Shown here in pieces: positions 1-9,039 of a stretch of 64,000 nt of DNA. The stretch is from Mesorhizobium sp. J8 (GTDB taxonomy: Bacteria > Pseudomonadota > Alphaproteobacteria > Rhizobiales > Rhizobiaceae). The stretch is taken from contig NZ_AP024109.1 in NCBI RefSeq assembly GCF_016591715.1, positions 2,170,001 through 2,234,000 of the forward strand. The letters are read 5' to 3'. How positions within the stretch are numbered: position 1 is the first letter of the stretch; the number at the start of each line of letters is the position of its first letter. The translations under genes and the position numbers were made by a program. The notes under the pieces are model-generated. The model searched no databases and was not told where the DNA came from. It worked only from the letters and a program-made list of their open reading frames with translations.

Positions 1-227
1 CGGAAATAGGCCTTCACCGCCTCGACCGTGGTCTGCTGCAGCATCACCTCGGACATCCAGACGCGATAGGGATCGGGCCTGATCCCGCGCGCGAACGCGC
101 CGGGCGTGACGCGCCAGGGCAGGTCGCGGTGATGCGCGTCGTACCAGGCGAGCAGGCGGGCAGCGATGCCCGTGTCCTCGGACGCGGCGTTCTGTGATGC
201 CTTGCGGGTCTGGTCTAGCGGTGCCAT
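1..227 (-). CDS. mutY: A/G-specific adenine glycosylase MutY, N-terminal fragment
   Basis: This is the first 75 codons of a minus-strand gene that runs off the left edge of the window. The translation begins MAPLDQTRKASQ and continues with WYDAHHRDLPWR and PDPYRVWMSEVMLQQTTV, the N-terminal signature of MutY. The family removes adenine mispaired with 8-oxoguanine; the catalytic Asp and the iron-sulfur cluster cysteines lie outside the window. The start codon is 32 bp from the divergent DUF721 gene, so the two probably share one promoter region. The MutY-DUF721-DsbA-SMC neighbourhood is a familiar arrangement in alphaproteobacteria, which supports the call despite the truncation. Confidence 0.9.
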   Translation of the reverse strand, partial: MAPLDQTRKASQNAASEDTGIAARLLAWYDAHHRDLPWRVTPGAFARGIRPDPYRVWMSEVMLQQTTVEAVKAYF

Positions 228-259
228 TGCTTGGATGAAGCTGGGACTGGAGAACGCAC

Positions 260-769
260 ATGGCAGGGAAAAGCCCCTTCGGCAATCCCGTTCCGGTGAG
301 CGATCTCGCCACCGAGATCCTCGATCCGGTGCTGAGGAAGCGCGCCGGCATCTCGATCGGGCTGGTGCAGTCCTGGGAAGAGATCGCCGGGCCGCGCCTG
401 GCCACCCATTCGCGGCCGGAGAAGATCCAGTGGCCGCGCCGCCTGCACGAGGACGATCCGTTCGAGCCGGCGACACTGATCATCGCCTGCGAAGGCATGG
501 CGGCGCTGCATCTGCAGCATGAGGCCGGCGAGGTCATCAACCGCGTCAACGCCTTCCTGGGCTTCAATGCGATCGGCCGCATCAAGATCCTGCAGAAACC
601 GGTGCTTTCGCAGAAGGCGCGGCCAAAGCCGGCGCCGCGACCACTGAGCGAAGCGGAGAAGTCGAAGCTTTCGCATCTGGTCGGCAAGATCGAGGATGAC
701 GGCCTGCGCGCATCGCTGGAGCGGCTTGGCGCCACGATTATGGGTGAAAGGAAGCGCAAAGGGCCGTAA
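260..769 (+). CDS. DUF721 (DciA-like) family protein
   Basis: The product has 169 residues. Its N-terminal half contains the DUF721 pattern, with ILDPVLRKRAG near residue 20, then VQSWEEIAGPRLATHSRPEKI, and a strand region TLIIACEGMAALHLQHEAGEVINRVNAFLG. Some DUF721 proteins (DciA) act as replicative helicase loading factors in bacteria lacking DnaC or DnaI. Whether that applies here is inferred from family membership only. The C-terminal 50 residues are charged and probably flexible. It is divergent from mutY and followed by a DsbA-family gene and smc, as in related genomes. Confidence 0.82.
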   Translation: MAGKSPFGNPVPVSDLATEILDPVLRKRAGISIGLVQSWEEIAGPRLATHSRPEKIQWPRRLHEDDPFEPATLIIACEGMAALHLQHEAGEVINRVNAFLGFNAIGRIKILQKPVLSQKARPKPAPRPLSEAEKSKLSHLVGKIEDDGLRASLERLGATIMGERKRKGP

Positions 770-923
770 GAAGCGTCATGAATGCGTCACCAATCTCGCG
801 CATTCGTGATACTGACGATCAAGTTTCGCGATTGGATTGGGGATCGCGATGCCTTAATTCGCGCCAACTCTCGCCTTTTCTAGCCCTTGCATTGCAAAAT
901 CCAACCGATATCAGGTGATTCGC

Positions 924-1670
924 ATGAACCGTGCCCCGTTTGGCAATAGCTTGTCCCGCAGAAACGTTCTGACCGCGCTGGCCGCCGTTCCCGCGGTCGC
1001 GCTGCTCGCGGCATGCAGCGACTCCGGCGAGCAGGCCAAGGCCGCCGACGTGAAGCCTGCCGACCCGTCGACGCCGGCCAAGCCGGCTGCCACCCCGGCC
1101 GCGGTTCAGGTGCCCGAGGCGCAGGGCACCGTCGACATGGCTGAACTTCTCAAGCCCGGCGCATTGCCCGACAAGCAGCTCGGCAAGGACGACGCCAAGG
1201 TCACCATCGTCGAATACGCCTCGATGACCTGCCCGCATTGCGCGCATTTCAACGACACGACCTTTCCTGAGTTGAAGAAGAAGTATATCGACACCGGCAA
1301 GGTGCGTTACATCCTGCGCGAATTCCCCTTCGACCCGAGCGCCGAGGCCGGCTTCATGCTGGCGCGCTGCTCCAAGGACAACTATTTCGCCATGGTCGAT
1401 GTGCTGTTCAAGCAGCAGCCAAGCTGGGTCGGCGTCAACAACACCAAGGAAGCGCTGCTGCAGATCTCGAAGCTGGCCGGTTTTACACAGGAGTCCTTTG
1501 AGTCCTGCTTGACGGACCAGAAACTTCTGGACGATGTGAGAGCAGTCCAGAAACGCGGAGCGGACGAGTTCAAGGTCGACTCGACGCCGACCTTCTTCAT
1601 CAACGGAAAGACCTACAAAGGGGCGATGTCGATTGAGGAAATGTCGGCCATCATCGACCCTCTGCTCTGA
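924..1670 (+). CDS. DsbA-family thiol:disulfide oxidoreductase, predicted Tat lipoprotein
   Basis: The product has 248 residues counted from the ATG at 924; an in-frame GTG at 915 would add three. AGGTGA at 913-918 is a plausible ribosome site for the ATG. The N-terminus combines a twin-arginine motif (SRRNVL), a hydrophobic stretch and a lipobox (LLAAC), so it is predicted to be a Tat-exported lipoprotein. A Pro/Ala-rich linker leads into a thioredoxin fold with the redox motif CPHC, the DsbA-type helical insertion and a cis-Pro region (STPTFFINGKTYKG). It probably oxidises or isomerises disulfides in envelope proteins. The gene is followed by smc with a 63-bp gap holding a small hairpin. 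Confidence 0.88.
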   Translation: MNRAPFGNSLSRRNVLTALAAVPAVALLAACSDSGEQAKAADVKPADPSTPAKPAATPAAVQVPEAQGTVDMAELLKPGALPDKQLGKDDAKVTIVEYASMTCPHCAHFNDTTFPELKKKYIDTGKVRYILREFPFDPSAEAGFMLARCSKDNYFAMVDVLFKQQPSWVGVNNTKEALLQISKLAGFTQESFESCLTDQKLLDDVRAVQKRGADEFKVDSTPTFFINGKTYKGAMSIEEMSAIIDPLL

Positions 1671-1682
1671 CATCCAGGCCGC

Positions 1683-1704
1683 GCCGAAGCGGTCCGGCTT
1701 CGGC
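1683..1704 (+). terminator. Hairpin between the dsbA-like gene and smc
   Basis: GCCGAAGC (1683-1690) pairs perfectly with GCTTCGGC (1697-1704) around a 6-nt loop. It lies 12 bp after the stop codon of the oxidoreductase gene. There is no T-run, so it may only attenuate or stabilise the transcript. Confidence 0.3.
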
Positions 1705-1733
1705 GTCATGGCCTGTAGTGTAGGGCGGCGCGA

Positions 1734-4700
1734 ATGAAATTTTCGCGCCTTCGTCTCCTCGGTTTCAAATCCTTCGTCGAGCCCGGTGAGTTCGTCATTG
1801 AACGCGGGCTGACCGGCATTGTCGGGCCGAACGGCTGCGGCAAGTCGAACCTCGTCGAAGCTTTGCGCTGGGTGATGGGCGAAAGCTCCTACAAGAATAT
1901 GCGCGCGTCCGGCATGGACGACGTGATCTTCTCCGGTTCCGGGACGCGCCCGGCGCGCAACACGGCCGAAGTCACGCTTTTCCTCGACAACACCGACCGC
2001 ACGGCGCCCGCCGCATTCAACGACGCCGATGAGTTGCAGGTGTCGCGCCGCATCGAGCGCGAGGCCGGCTCGCTCTACCGCATCAACGGCAAGGAAGCGC
2101 GCGCCAAGGACGTGCAGCTTCTGTTCGCCGACCAGTCGACCGGCGCGCGCTCGCCTTCCATGGTCGGCCAGGGCCGCATCGGCGAGCTGATCCAGGCAAA
2201 GCCGCAAGCCCGCCGCGCGCTGCTGGAAGAAGCCGCCGGCATTTCCGGCCTGCACACCCGCCGGCACGAGGCGGAGCTCCGGCTCAAGGCTGCCGAGCAG
2301 AACCTCGAACGGCTGGACGACGTCGTCGGCGAGCTGGAGGGCCAGATCGATAGCCTGAAGCGCCAGGCGCGACAGGCCTCGCGCTTCAAGAACCTGTCGG
2401 CCGACATCCGCAAGGCGGAAGCGACGCTTCTGCATCTGCGCTGGACGCTGGCCAAGACCCAGGAAGGCGAAGCGCGTTCGGCGCTCGCCGTCGCCACCAC
2501 GCTGGTCGGCGACCGCGCAGCCGCCCAGATGGCGGCCGCCAGGGAGCAGGGCATCGCCGCACACCGCTTGCCGGATCTTCGCGACGCGGAGGCCGCCGCC
2601 GCAGCCGCCTTCCAGCGCCTGTCGATCGCCAAGACCCAGATCGAGGAAGAGGCCGGCCGCATCCGCGCGCGCCAGACCGAGCTCGAACGCCGCCTGCAGC
2701 AGCTCGACGCCGACATCGCCCGCGAGGAACGGATGGTGCGCGACAATGCCGACGTCCTCGAGCGCCTGCGCGCCGAGGAAGCCGAGCTCAATTCGGACAA
2801 TGCGGGCGCAGCCGAACGCGAGGCTACGACGCGCGCGGCCTTCGAACAGGCCGGCGCGACGCTGTCGCAAAGCGAGGCAAGGCTTGCCGCGCTGACCGCC
2901 GAGCGCGCCGAGGCGGCCGCCTCGCGTCATCAGATCGAGCGCACGCTGCACGAGACCGCGGAGCGACGCGACCGCTTTGCGCGCCAACTCGCCGAGGTCG
3001 ATCGCGAGCTCTCCGACATCGTCGCGCGCATTTCCGGCCTGCCCGATCCGGCCGAAAAGCGGCTTCTGGTCGAGGATGCGCTTGCCCGGCTGGAAGAGAG
3101 CGAGGCCGGCACTATTGCCGCCGAGCAGGCCGTCGCCGAGGCGCGCGCGGCCGAAAGCGCCGCCCGCCCGCCGCTGCAGGACGCCAGGGCGGAACTGGCG
3201 CGGATCGAGACGGAAGCGCGCACGCTGGCGAAGATCCTCAACGCCACCAGCGGCGGCGATCTTTTCCCATCGGTGCTTGAGCAGATCAGCGTCGAGCGCG
3301 GCTACGAAACCGCGCTGGGTGCGGCCTTGGGCGAGGACCTCGATGTCCCGCTCGACCGCAGCGCTCCTGTCCATTGGGGCGAAAGCGCGATCCAGCCTGG
3401 AGATGCGGCGCTCCCGGAAGGCGTGAAGAGCCTTGCCAGCGTCGTGCGCGCGCCGGCGCAGCTTGCGCGCCGCCTCGCCCAGATCGGCATCGTCGATGCC
3501 GCCGACGGCCGCCGCCTTCAAGCGCTGTTGGCGCCCGGCCAGCGGCTGGTGAGCCGCGATGGAGCGTTGTGGCGCTGGGATGGCCTGACCGCAAGCGCCG
3601 ACGCCCCGACCGCCGCCGCCCAGCGGCTGGCGCAGAAGAATCGCCTGGCCGAGCTCGATGCCGAAGCCGTGCAGGCGACGCGCGTCGTGCGCGAGGCGGA
3701 GGAAGCGCTGGCGCGCGCCGAACAGGCGATGCGCCAGGCAAGCGAGGCCGAGCGCAATGCGCGCCAGGCCGGACGTGAGGCCCAGCATGCGCTGGATGCC
3801 GCCCGCAACGCGCTGGCCGAGGCCGAGAAGGCCGGCGGCGAGCTGGTGAGCCGCCGCGCAGCCTTGGACGAAGCCCGCGCTCGCATCGTCGAAAGCCATG
3901 AGGAGACCCAGGCTGCCCTCCTCGAAGCCGAGGAGATGCTGAAGGACGCGCCGGATCTAGGCGATCTCCAACTGCAGCTCGAACAGGCTTCCGCCAATGT
4001 CTCGCGCGACCGCGCCACGCTTGCCGATGCGCGCGCCGTGCATGAAGGGCTGCGCCGCGAGGCCGAGGCGCGCATGCGCCGGCTGGACGCCATCGGCGCC
4101 GAGCGCAGGAATTGGGTCGAGCGCGCCGAAAACGCCTCGACGCAGATCGCCGCTCTCGGCGAGCGCAAGGCCGAGGCCGAAGCCGAGCGCGAGCGGCTGG
4201 CCGACGCGCCGGACGAGATCGACGCCAAGCGCCGCGCGCTCCTAACCCAGCTTTCCGAGGCCGAAGCGCTGCGCAAGGCAGCAGGCGACCGCCTGCAGGA
4301 AGCGGAAAACCAGCAGGCAGAGCTGGATAAGGCCGCGACCGCCGCCATCCAGTCGCTCGCCGAGGCGCGCGAAACCCGCGTCCGGGCCGAGGAGCGGCTG
4401 ACAGCGGCCGACGAGCGTCGCGCCGAAGTCGAGGCTCGCATCCAGGAGGCGCTGAACACGCCGCCGCATCTCGTCATCAAGCATACCGGGCTCGAAGCCG
4501 ACGATCCGATGCCCGACATGGCCGAGATCGAACGCCAACTCGACCGGCTGAAGATCGAGCGCGAGCGGCTGGGCGCCGTCAATCTGCGCGCCGAGGAAGA
4601 GCAGAAGGAATTGTCCGAGCGGCTTGAGACCATCGTTTCCGAGCGCGAGGACATCATCGAGGCGATCAGAAAACTGCGCCAGGCCATCCAGAGCCTCAAC

Positions 4701-5195
4701 CGCGAGGGCCGTGAGCGGCTACTGTCGGCCTTCGAGGTGGTCAACGGCCATTTCCAGCGGCTGTTCTCGCACCTGTTCGGCGGCGGCACGGCCGAGCTGC
4801 AGCTGATCGAGTCGGAAGACCCGCTGGAAGCGGGCCTTGAAATCCTCGCCCGCCCGCCCGGCAAGAAGCCGCAGACCATGACGCTCTTGTCCGGCGGCGA
4901 GCAGGCGCTGACGGCGATGTCGCTGATCTTCGCCGTGTTCCTCACCAATCCGGCGCCGATCTGCGTGCTCGACGAGGTCGACGCGCCGCTCGACGATCAC
5001 AATGTCGAGCGCTTCTGCAATTTGATGGAAGAGATGGCGAAGACGACCGAAACGCGCTTCGTCATCATCACCCACAATCCGATCACCATGGCGCGCATGG
5101 ACCGGCTGTTCGGCGTCACCATGGCCGAGCAGGGCGTCAGCCAACTGGTCTCGGTCGACCTGCAGGCCGCCGAGGCGATGCGCGAGGCGAGCTGA
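1734..5195 (+). CDS. smc: Chromosome segregation protein SMC
   Basis: The product has 1153 residues, full length for bacterial SMC. The N-terminal head has Walker A GPNGCGKSN at residues 31-39 and the following signature GESSYKNMRASGMDDVIFSG. Two very long Ala/Glu/Arg-rich coiled-coil arms flank a hinge near residues 500-620 (SVERGYETALGAALGEDLDVPL). The C-terminal head carries the ABC signature LSGGEQALTAMSLIFAVF and Walker B ICVLDEVDAPLDDHNVERF. SMC dimers with ScpA and ScpB organise and help segregate the chromosome in an ATP-dependent way. The gene is convergent with the HAD/ATPase gene, with a hairpin at its end. Confidence 0.97.
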   Translation: MKFSRLRLLGFKSFVEPGEFVIERGLTGIVGPNGCGKSNLVEALRWVMGESSYKNMRASGMDDVIFSGSGTRPARNTAEVTLFLDNTDRTAPAAFNDADELQVSRRIEREAGSLYRINGKEARAKDVQLLFADQSTGARSPSMVGQGRIGELIQAKPQARRALLEEAAGISGLHTRRHEAELRLKAAEQNLERLDDVVGELEGQIDSLKRQARQASRFKNLSADIRKAEATLLHLRWTLAKTQEGEARSALAVATTLVGDRAAAQMAAAREQGIAAHRLPDLRDAEAAAAAAFQRLSIAKTQIEEEAGRIRARQTELERRLQQLDADIAREERMVRDNADVLERLRAEEAELNSDNAGAAEREATTRAAFEQAGATLSQSEARLAALTAERAEAAASRHQIERTLHETAERRDRFARQLAEVDRELSDIVARISGLPDPAEKRLLVEDALARLEESEAGTIAAEQAVAEARAAESAARPPLQDARAELARIETEARTLAKILNATSGGDLFPSVLEQISVERGYETALGAALGEDLDVPLDRSAPVHWGESAIQPGDAALPEGVKSLASVVRAPAQLARRLAQIGIVDAADGRRLQALLAPGQRLVSRDGALWRWDGLTASADAPTAAAQRLAQKNRLAELDAEAVQATRVVREAEEALARAEQAMRQASEAERNARQAGREAQHALDAARNALAEAEKAGGELVSRRAALDEARARIVESHEETQAALLEAEEMLKDAPDLGDLQLQLEQASANVSRDRATLADARAVHEGLRREAEARMRRLDAIGAERRNWVERAENASTQIAALGERKAEAEAERERLADAPDEIDAKRRALLTQLSEAEALRKAAGDRLQEAENQQAELDKAATAAIQSLAEARETRVRAEERLTAADERRAEVEARIQEALNTPPHLVIKHTGLEADDPMPDMAEIERQLDRLKIERERLGAVNLRAEEEQKELSERLETIVSEREDIIEAIRKLRQAIQSLNREGRERLLSAFEVVNGHFQRLFSHLFGGGTAELQLIESEDPLEAGLEILARPPGKKPQTMTLLSGGEQALTAMSLIFAVFLTNPAPICVLDEVDAPLDDHNVERFCNLMEEMAKTTETRFVIITHNPITMARMDRLFGVTMAEQGVSQLVSVDLQAAEAMREAS

Positions 5196-5206
5196 GCTCG
5201 CCTTTC
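5186..5206 (+). terminator. Probable smc terminator
   Basis: GGCGAG (5186-5191) pairs with CTCGCC (5197-5202) and is followed by TTTCT. The stem overlaps the smc stop codon. The short T tract makes it a weak but plausible intrinsic terminator between the convergent genes. Confidence 0.4.
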
Positions 5207-5226
5207 TCAGGATTGCACGACCAATC

Positions 5227-6939
5227 CTACTTTTCCGGAGCGGTCGCCGGCGCCGTGTAGCGCCTCCGCACGGCCTCGATCACCAGCTTGCGGCTTTCGT
5301 CGGCCGACAAGGACCTGTTCTTCTCCGCCTCCGCCGTTTCCCGGGCGAGGTCCTTGTCCCTGATCTGTTGGCGGAACCATTTGGAATAGTCGCCGGCGCG
5401 CAAATGGTGCTCCCATGTCTTGTCATCGATGCCTTCCGCCATCTGCGCGAAGATGATGAGGTTATGGGCCCTGAGGTTCATCGCCTTCTTCGGCCCGGTG
5501 AAATAGAAGCTGCCCGCCTCGTCGAGCTCGCCTTCGGCATATTTGCGGCTGTGCCGCTTCAGCGACTGGTCGGGCTCGATCGCCTTGACCGTGATCGGCT
5601 TCTTGCCGTCGTGCGGGCGCCAGAACAGCACCCGGTCGCCCTTGGGCGATGGAATGTCCTTTGGCGCCTGGAGCCCTGTTTCCTTGCAGAAGGTCTTGAT
5701 CACGCCCTTCGCCTTGGGCCCAAGCGCGATCACCGCCGTCACGAGGCCGAGGGCATCGGTCGAGATCGCTTCGGGATGGACGGTGATCAGCACAGTGCCG
5801 GGCAGCTCTATCGAAAGCACGGATCGCGTGTCTCCGCGTCGCTTGGGCATCAGATGATGCGCCTCGTCGATGATCAGCCAATGCGGCCTTGCCGTGCGAT
5901 AGCGGACATTGCCGAGGCCGGGCAGCAATTCTGCGAAGAAGTCGGGCCGCTCGTCGACCTTCAGAGCCAGGCCGTTGACCACGACATTGGTCTGCGGTTT
6001 CTCGACCAATTCCAGCAATTGTTCCTTGTTCGGCGCGGTCGAGCCGTTGCCCAGCGGCACCGCGCCTTTCAGTCCGTCATAGTCGCCCTCGGGGTCGAAA
6101 ATGCAGAATTGCAGACCCTTTTCGACCAGCCGCTCGGTCAGCGCCGTGGCTAAGGTCGATTTGCCGATGCCCGAGCTTCCGGCGATCAGCACCGTTTCCA
6201 TCGGCGACAGATAAATGTCCTTGCCGCGCGAGGTTCCGAGCAACACACCGCCCAAACGTTTCTTGGCCAGCAGGTAATCGTGCTTGATCAGTCTGCGGAT
6301 CAGCTCCTCCACGCCCTTGCCGCGCGCCTCCTTGGTGACGAGGTCGGCGGTTTCCTTGACTGCGGGCAATGCGTTGGCCACCGCAACGCTGCAGCCCGAG
6401 GCCCTGAGGAAGGCGTGGTCGTTTTCGGCATCACCGACTGCCACGACATTGTGCGGTGACAGTTTCAGGTCGTCGAGCGCCGCCGCCAGCCCGGTCGCCT
6501 TGTTGATGCCGGAAGGCAGGATCATCACCGCGCCCTTGTTGAAGATGATCTCCAGCTCCAGGCCGAGCTTCTTGATGACGTCGAGCACGGTGGCCTGATG
6601 CGGTTCCCATGTGGCGACGATCGAGCGGCCGACCGACAGCGGCTTCACGCCGCGCTTCTTCAGCCTGTCGACGAGATCCGCGGAAGGCGAGGGCGAGATC
6701 GTGCGCTCCTCCTCGCTGGCCGGCGTGTAGATCAGTGCGCCGTTCTCGGCGACGACCTTGTCGAACAGGGAAAGTTCGGGAAACACCTCCTTGAGATCGG
6801 GCAGCTCGCGCCCGGTGACCAGGATGAGCTTTCGCCCGGATTTCTTCAGCTTCTCCAGCGCCGAGATCGTGCTGGCCGCGACCAGCCCGTCATGCGCCAG
6901 CGTGCCGTCATAGTCGGTGGCCAATGCCATGAAATACAT
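5227..6939 (-). CDS. HAD-IIB phosphatase fused to a P-loop ATPase domain
   Basis: The product has 570 residues from the ATG at 6939; GGAGAGG eight bases upstream supports this start over one 45 bp further out. Residues 1-215 form a Cof-type HAD domain: motif I DYDGT (9-13), motif II VTGRE, and a motif III/IV region ending AVGDAENDHAFL. Residues 245-570 form a nucleotide-binding domain with Walker A GSSGIGKST (254-262), FDPEGDYDGL and Walker B HWLIIDEAHHL, resembling HerA/FtsK-like (DUF87) ATPases. The pairing suggests ATP-dependent control of a phosphatase or sugar-phosphate function, but no substrate can be deduced. It is transcribed toward smc. Confidence 0.8.
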   Translation of the reverse strand: MYFMALATDYDGTLAHDGLVAASTISALEKLKKSGRKLILVTGRELPDLKEVFPELSLFDKVVAENGALIYTPASEEERTISPSPSADLVDRLKKRGVKPLSVGRSIVATWEPHQATVLDVIKKLGLELEIIFNKGAVMILPSGINKATGLAAALDDLKLSPHNVVAVGDAENDHAFLRASGCSVAVANALPAVKETADLVTKEARGKGVEELIRRLIKHDYLLAKKRLGGVLLGTSRGKDIYLSPMETVLIAGSSGIGKSTLATALTERLVEKGLQFCIFDPEGDYDGLKGAVPLGNGSTAPNKEQLLELVEKPQTNVVVNGLALKVDERPDFFAELLPGLGNVRYRTARPHWLIIDEAHHLMPKRRGDTRSVLSIELPGTVLITVHPEAISTDALGLVTAVIALGPKAKGVIKTFCKETGLQAPKDIPSPKGDRVLFWRPHDGKKPITVKAIEPDQSLKRHSRKYAEGELDEAGSFYFTGPKKAMNLRAHNLIIFAQMAEGIDDKTWEHHLRAGDYSKWFRQQIRDKDLARETAEAEKNRSLSADESRKLVIEAVRRRYTAPATAPEK

Positions 6940-7191
6940 CGGTTGAACCTCTCCGCTGGCTGTTGTGTCCTGGCCCGCCTGCAACGAACAACGCCTGCCG
7001 CCGGAAAAGGTTTAGGCTGAGGCTCCGCTTCGCGGCGATTGCCCAGTCTCGCCCAGTTCACGACGCATAAAACCGCGCCGCCCAGCGGAATAGAAGCGTG
7101 CGCTGGTGGGAACCCTGTCAGCAGGATGACGTTCGGTCTTAACGAGATTGCTTCTGCACACGCGCTAAGACCGGAGTGAGAGGCCGATCCG

Positions 7192-7701
7192 ATGTATGTC
7201 TGTCTGGAGGTCCTGACCGTCGTCCTCGTGGCGGGTGCGATGGCTATGGCGCTCGCCCACGCGCTGGAGTTGCCGGGCAAATTGCGGCTCGGCAGGCAGG
7301 AATATTTCGTCGTTCAACGGATCTACTATCCGGGTTTTACGATCGGAGGTGGCGTCGCCGAGGTAGGCGGGATCGTCACCACATTCGCGCTGATGCTGAC
7401 GTCGAGCGGGTCTGTCCGGTTTTGGCTGATCGCCAGCGCCTTGGTCGCGCTCCTCGCCATGCAGCTTGTCTTCTGGCTTATGACCCAGCCGGTCAACAAG
7501 CATTGGCTGCAGGAAGTGGAATTGACCTCGCCGGCGAAACGCTTCTTCGGAACCGAAGGCGCCGCGGGCAGCCGGCCCTCGCAAACGCAGGAGTGGACCG
7601 TACTCCGCAACCAGTGGGAACTCTCGCACGTCATCCGTGCAGGGTTGGCGATACTGGGCCTGATTCTGCTGACCACAGCAATCGCCATCCGAGGCGCCTG
7701 A
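7192..7701 (+). CDS. DUF1772-like membrane protein
   Basis: The product has 169 residues with about four membrane segments: near residues 3-23, 45-70, 76-97 and 150-167. The C-terminal motif WTVLRNQWELSHVIRAGL is the conserved stretch of the DUF1772 (anthrone oxygenase-like) family, whose bacterial members have no firm function. It stands alone between the divergent HAD/ATPase gene (252 bp upstream) and the degenerate tRNA-Gln copy. Nothing in the context suggests a role. Confidence 0.65.
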   Translation: MYVCLEVLTVVLVAGAMAMALAHALELPGKLRLGRQEYFVVQRIYYPGFTIGGGVAEVGGIVTTFALMLTSSGSVRFWLIASALVALLAMQLVFWLMTQPVNKHWLQEVELTSPAKRFFGTEGAAGSRPSQTQEWTVLRNQWELSHVIRAGLAILGLILLTTAIAIRGA

Positions 7702-7780
7702 CATTCGTTCGGCTGCTCGACCGACCCGTGCAAGGTTTTCAGACGACAGGAGCGGTGGTCAGGTCGATATCTTCTCGAAG

Positions 7781-7914
7781 TTGGCTGCGGCGCCAGGGTT
7801 CGAACCTGGGAATATCGGTACCAAAAACCGATGCCTTACCGCTTGGCGACGCTCCAGCAGGCGGGCCGTGCCCGCTGCGCGCGGCCTTATAGCACGAGGC
7901 GGCGCAAAGCTCAT
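7781..7914. repeat. Left copy of tRNA-Gln direct repeat
   Basis: This segment aligns without gaps to 9039-9172. It covers the tRNA, the GC-rich leader and the predicted promoter. I count about eight differences: four in the tRNA and four in the promoter spacer, plus the altered -35 box. The two copies bracket the acetamidase/formamidase gene. Confidence 0.8.
7782..7856 (-). tRNA. tRNA-Gln(UUG), degenerate copy, probable pseudogene
   Basis: This 75-nt minus-strand sequence folds as tRNA-Gln with a TTG anticodon (loop TTTTGGT), an intact anticodon stem, T loop TTCGAAC and encoded CCA. The acceptor stem is damaged: 5' TGGAGCG faces CGCCGCA, giving adjacent G3-G70 and A4-C69 mismatches. The right-hand copy at 9040-9114 has a perfect TGGGGCG/CGCCCCA stem. 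The -35 box of this copy is also changed (ATGAGC rather than TTGAGC). It is probably non-functional or weakly functional. Confidence 0.75.
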
Positions 7915-7975
7915 TGGCCACGAAGAGCCGATCCGCCCACTTGCCGCGCTGCGACGCCTTCGCTACTGCCATTGC

Positions 7976-8899
7976 ATGGCAACGCACAAGCTCATCAACA
8001 CCACTTGGCACAATGTCCTCGGCACGATTGCACCGGCGCTCACAATTGCATCCGGCGATGTCGTGATCACGGAGACGCTCGACGCTCGGGGCTTCGACAA
8101 GAACGGAGCCCGACCGGCTCAAGGTCCAAACCCAATGAACGGTCCGGTCTTCGTGACGGGAGCCGAGCCTGGTGATGCGCTCCGCGTGGATATCCTGCGC
8201 ATGGACCCGATCCGTTCTTCCGGCTGGACGATCTCGTCACTGGCCGCAAACGTCGTTGAGCCGGAGGCTGCTCGTGGACTGCCGGCACGAGATACAGTTA
8301 CCTGGCGGATCGATCTGGAATCGCGAAGTGTGATGTTGCAGGAGCCGCCCCCAGGTCTCGAACACTTCATTTTGCCGATCGAGCCGATGATCGGCTGCTT
8401 TGGCGTGGCGCCATCGATGGGCCAGGCTTTCTCCACCGCGACAAGCGCAGAGAATGGCGGCAACATGGATTACCGCGGGTTTCGGCCCGGCGCGACCGTT
8501 TGGTTTCCTGTTGCCGTGGAGGGCGCGCTCTTCTTCGCCGGCGATTGTCATGCGGCGCAGGGCGATGGGGAGATCGTCGGAACCGGTATCGAAACCTGTT
8601 TTGAAATCGAGTTTCGATTGACCGTGGAGAAAAACAGGCGGCTGGCATGGCCTCGCGGTGAGAACGAGACCCATATTTTCTCAGTCGGCAACGCGCGGCC
8701 GCTTGATCAGGCCCTGCAGCACGCGACAACGGACATGCTCAACTGGTTGACCAGCGACTATGGCTTGTCCGCCGAGGCCGCGTCTCATCTGATGGGCCAA
8801 GTTGTCCGGTATCACGTCGGCAATGTCTTTGACCCTGCCTACACGATGGTTTGCCTTATCGAAAAGCGATGGCTTCCGAAGCCGGCCTCCGCCGGCTGA
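7976..8899 (+). CDS. Acetamidase/formamidase family protein
   Basis: The product has 307 residues from the ATG at 7976; reading further upstream would run through the tRNA. It matches the FmdA/AmdA family over its full length, with IASGDVVITETLD, GPVFVTGAEPGDALRVDI, the central IEPMIGCFGVAP and the signature AGDCHAAQGDGEIVGTG. Family members hydrolyse short amides such as formamide or acetamide to the acid and ammonium in the cytoplasm. The gene sits alone between two tRNA-Gln copies, suggesting it arrived with, or was trapped by, the duplication. Its exact amide substrate cannot be read from sequence. Confidence 0.85.
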   Translation: MATHKLINTTWHNVLGTIAPALTIASGDVVITETLDARGFDKNGARPAQGPNPMNGPVFVTGAEPGDALRVDILRMDPIRSSGWTISSLAANVVEPEAARGLPARDTVTWRIDLESRSVMLQEPPPGLEHFILPIEPMIGCFGVAPSMGQAFSTATSAENGGNMDYRGFRPGATVWFPVAVEGALFFAGDCHAAQGDGEIVGTGIETCFEIEFRLTVEKNRRLAWPRGENETHIFSVGNARPLDQALQHATTDMLNWLTSDYGLSAEAASHLMGQVVRYHVGNVFDPAYTMVCLIEKRWLPKPASAG

Positions 8900-8910
8900 G
8901 AGCAACTCCG

Positions 8911-8943
8911 TGAGCGGTTTCCCGTCCGGAATTGCGCCAAAAA
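8911..8943. repeat. Short intergenic repeat, copy 1
   Basis: A 33-bp stretch beginning TGAGCGGTTT and containing GTCCGGAATTGCG is nearly identical to 16251-16283. It starts 11 bp after the acetamidase stop. The other copy starts 26 bp after the ppdK stop. I believe this element is common in Mesorhizobium intergenic regions, but only these two copies are visible here. Confidence 0.55.
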
Positions 8944-9039
8944 GGTAGGGGTGCCGTTTCCGTGAGCGCAAGCCCAAGCCGCCGCGCCGGTGGCAAGCAT
9001 TTGGCTCCGTCCGGCTGGCCAGATTTGCGTGATGGCAGT

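Noticed and set aside
819..3899. Open frame of more than 1000 codons on the minus strand opposite smc
   Set aside because: It is the antisense shadow of GC-rich smc codons, is full of low-complexity Arg/Ala/Gly sequence, and has no family motif. smc on the plus strand is unambiguous.
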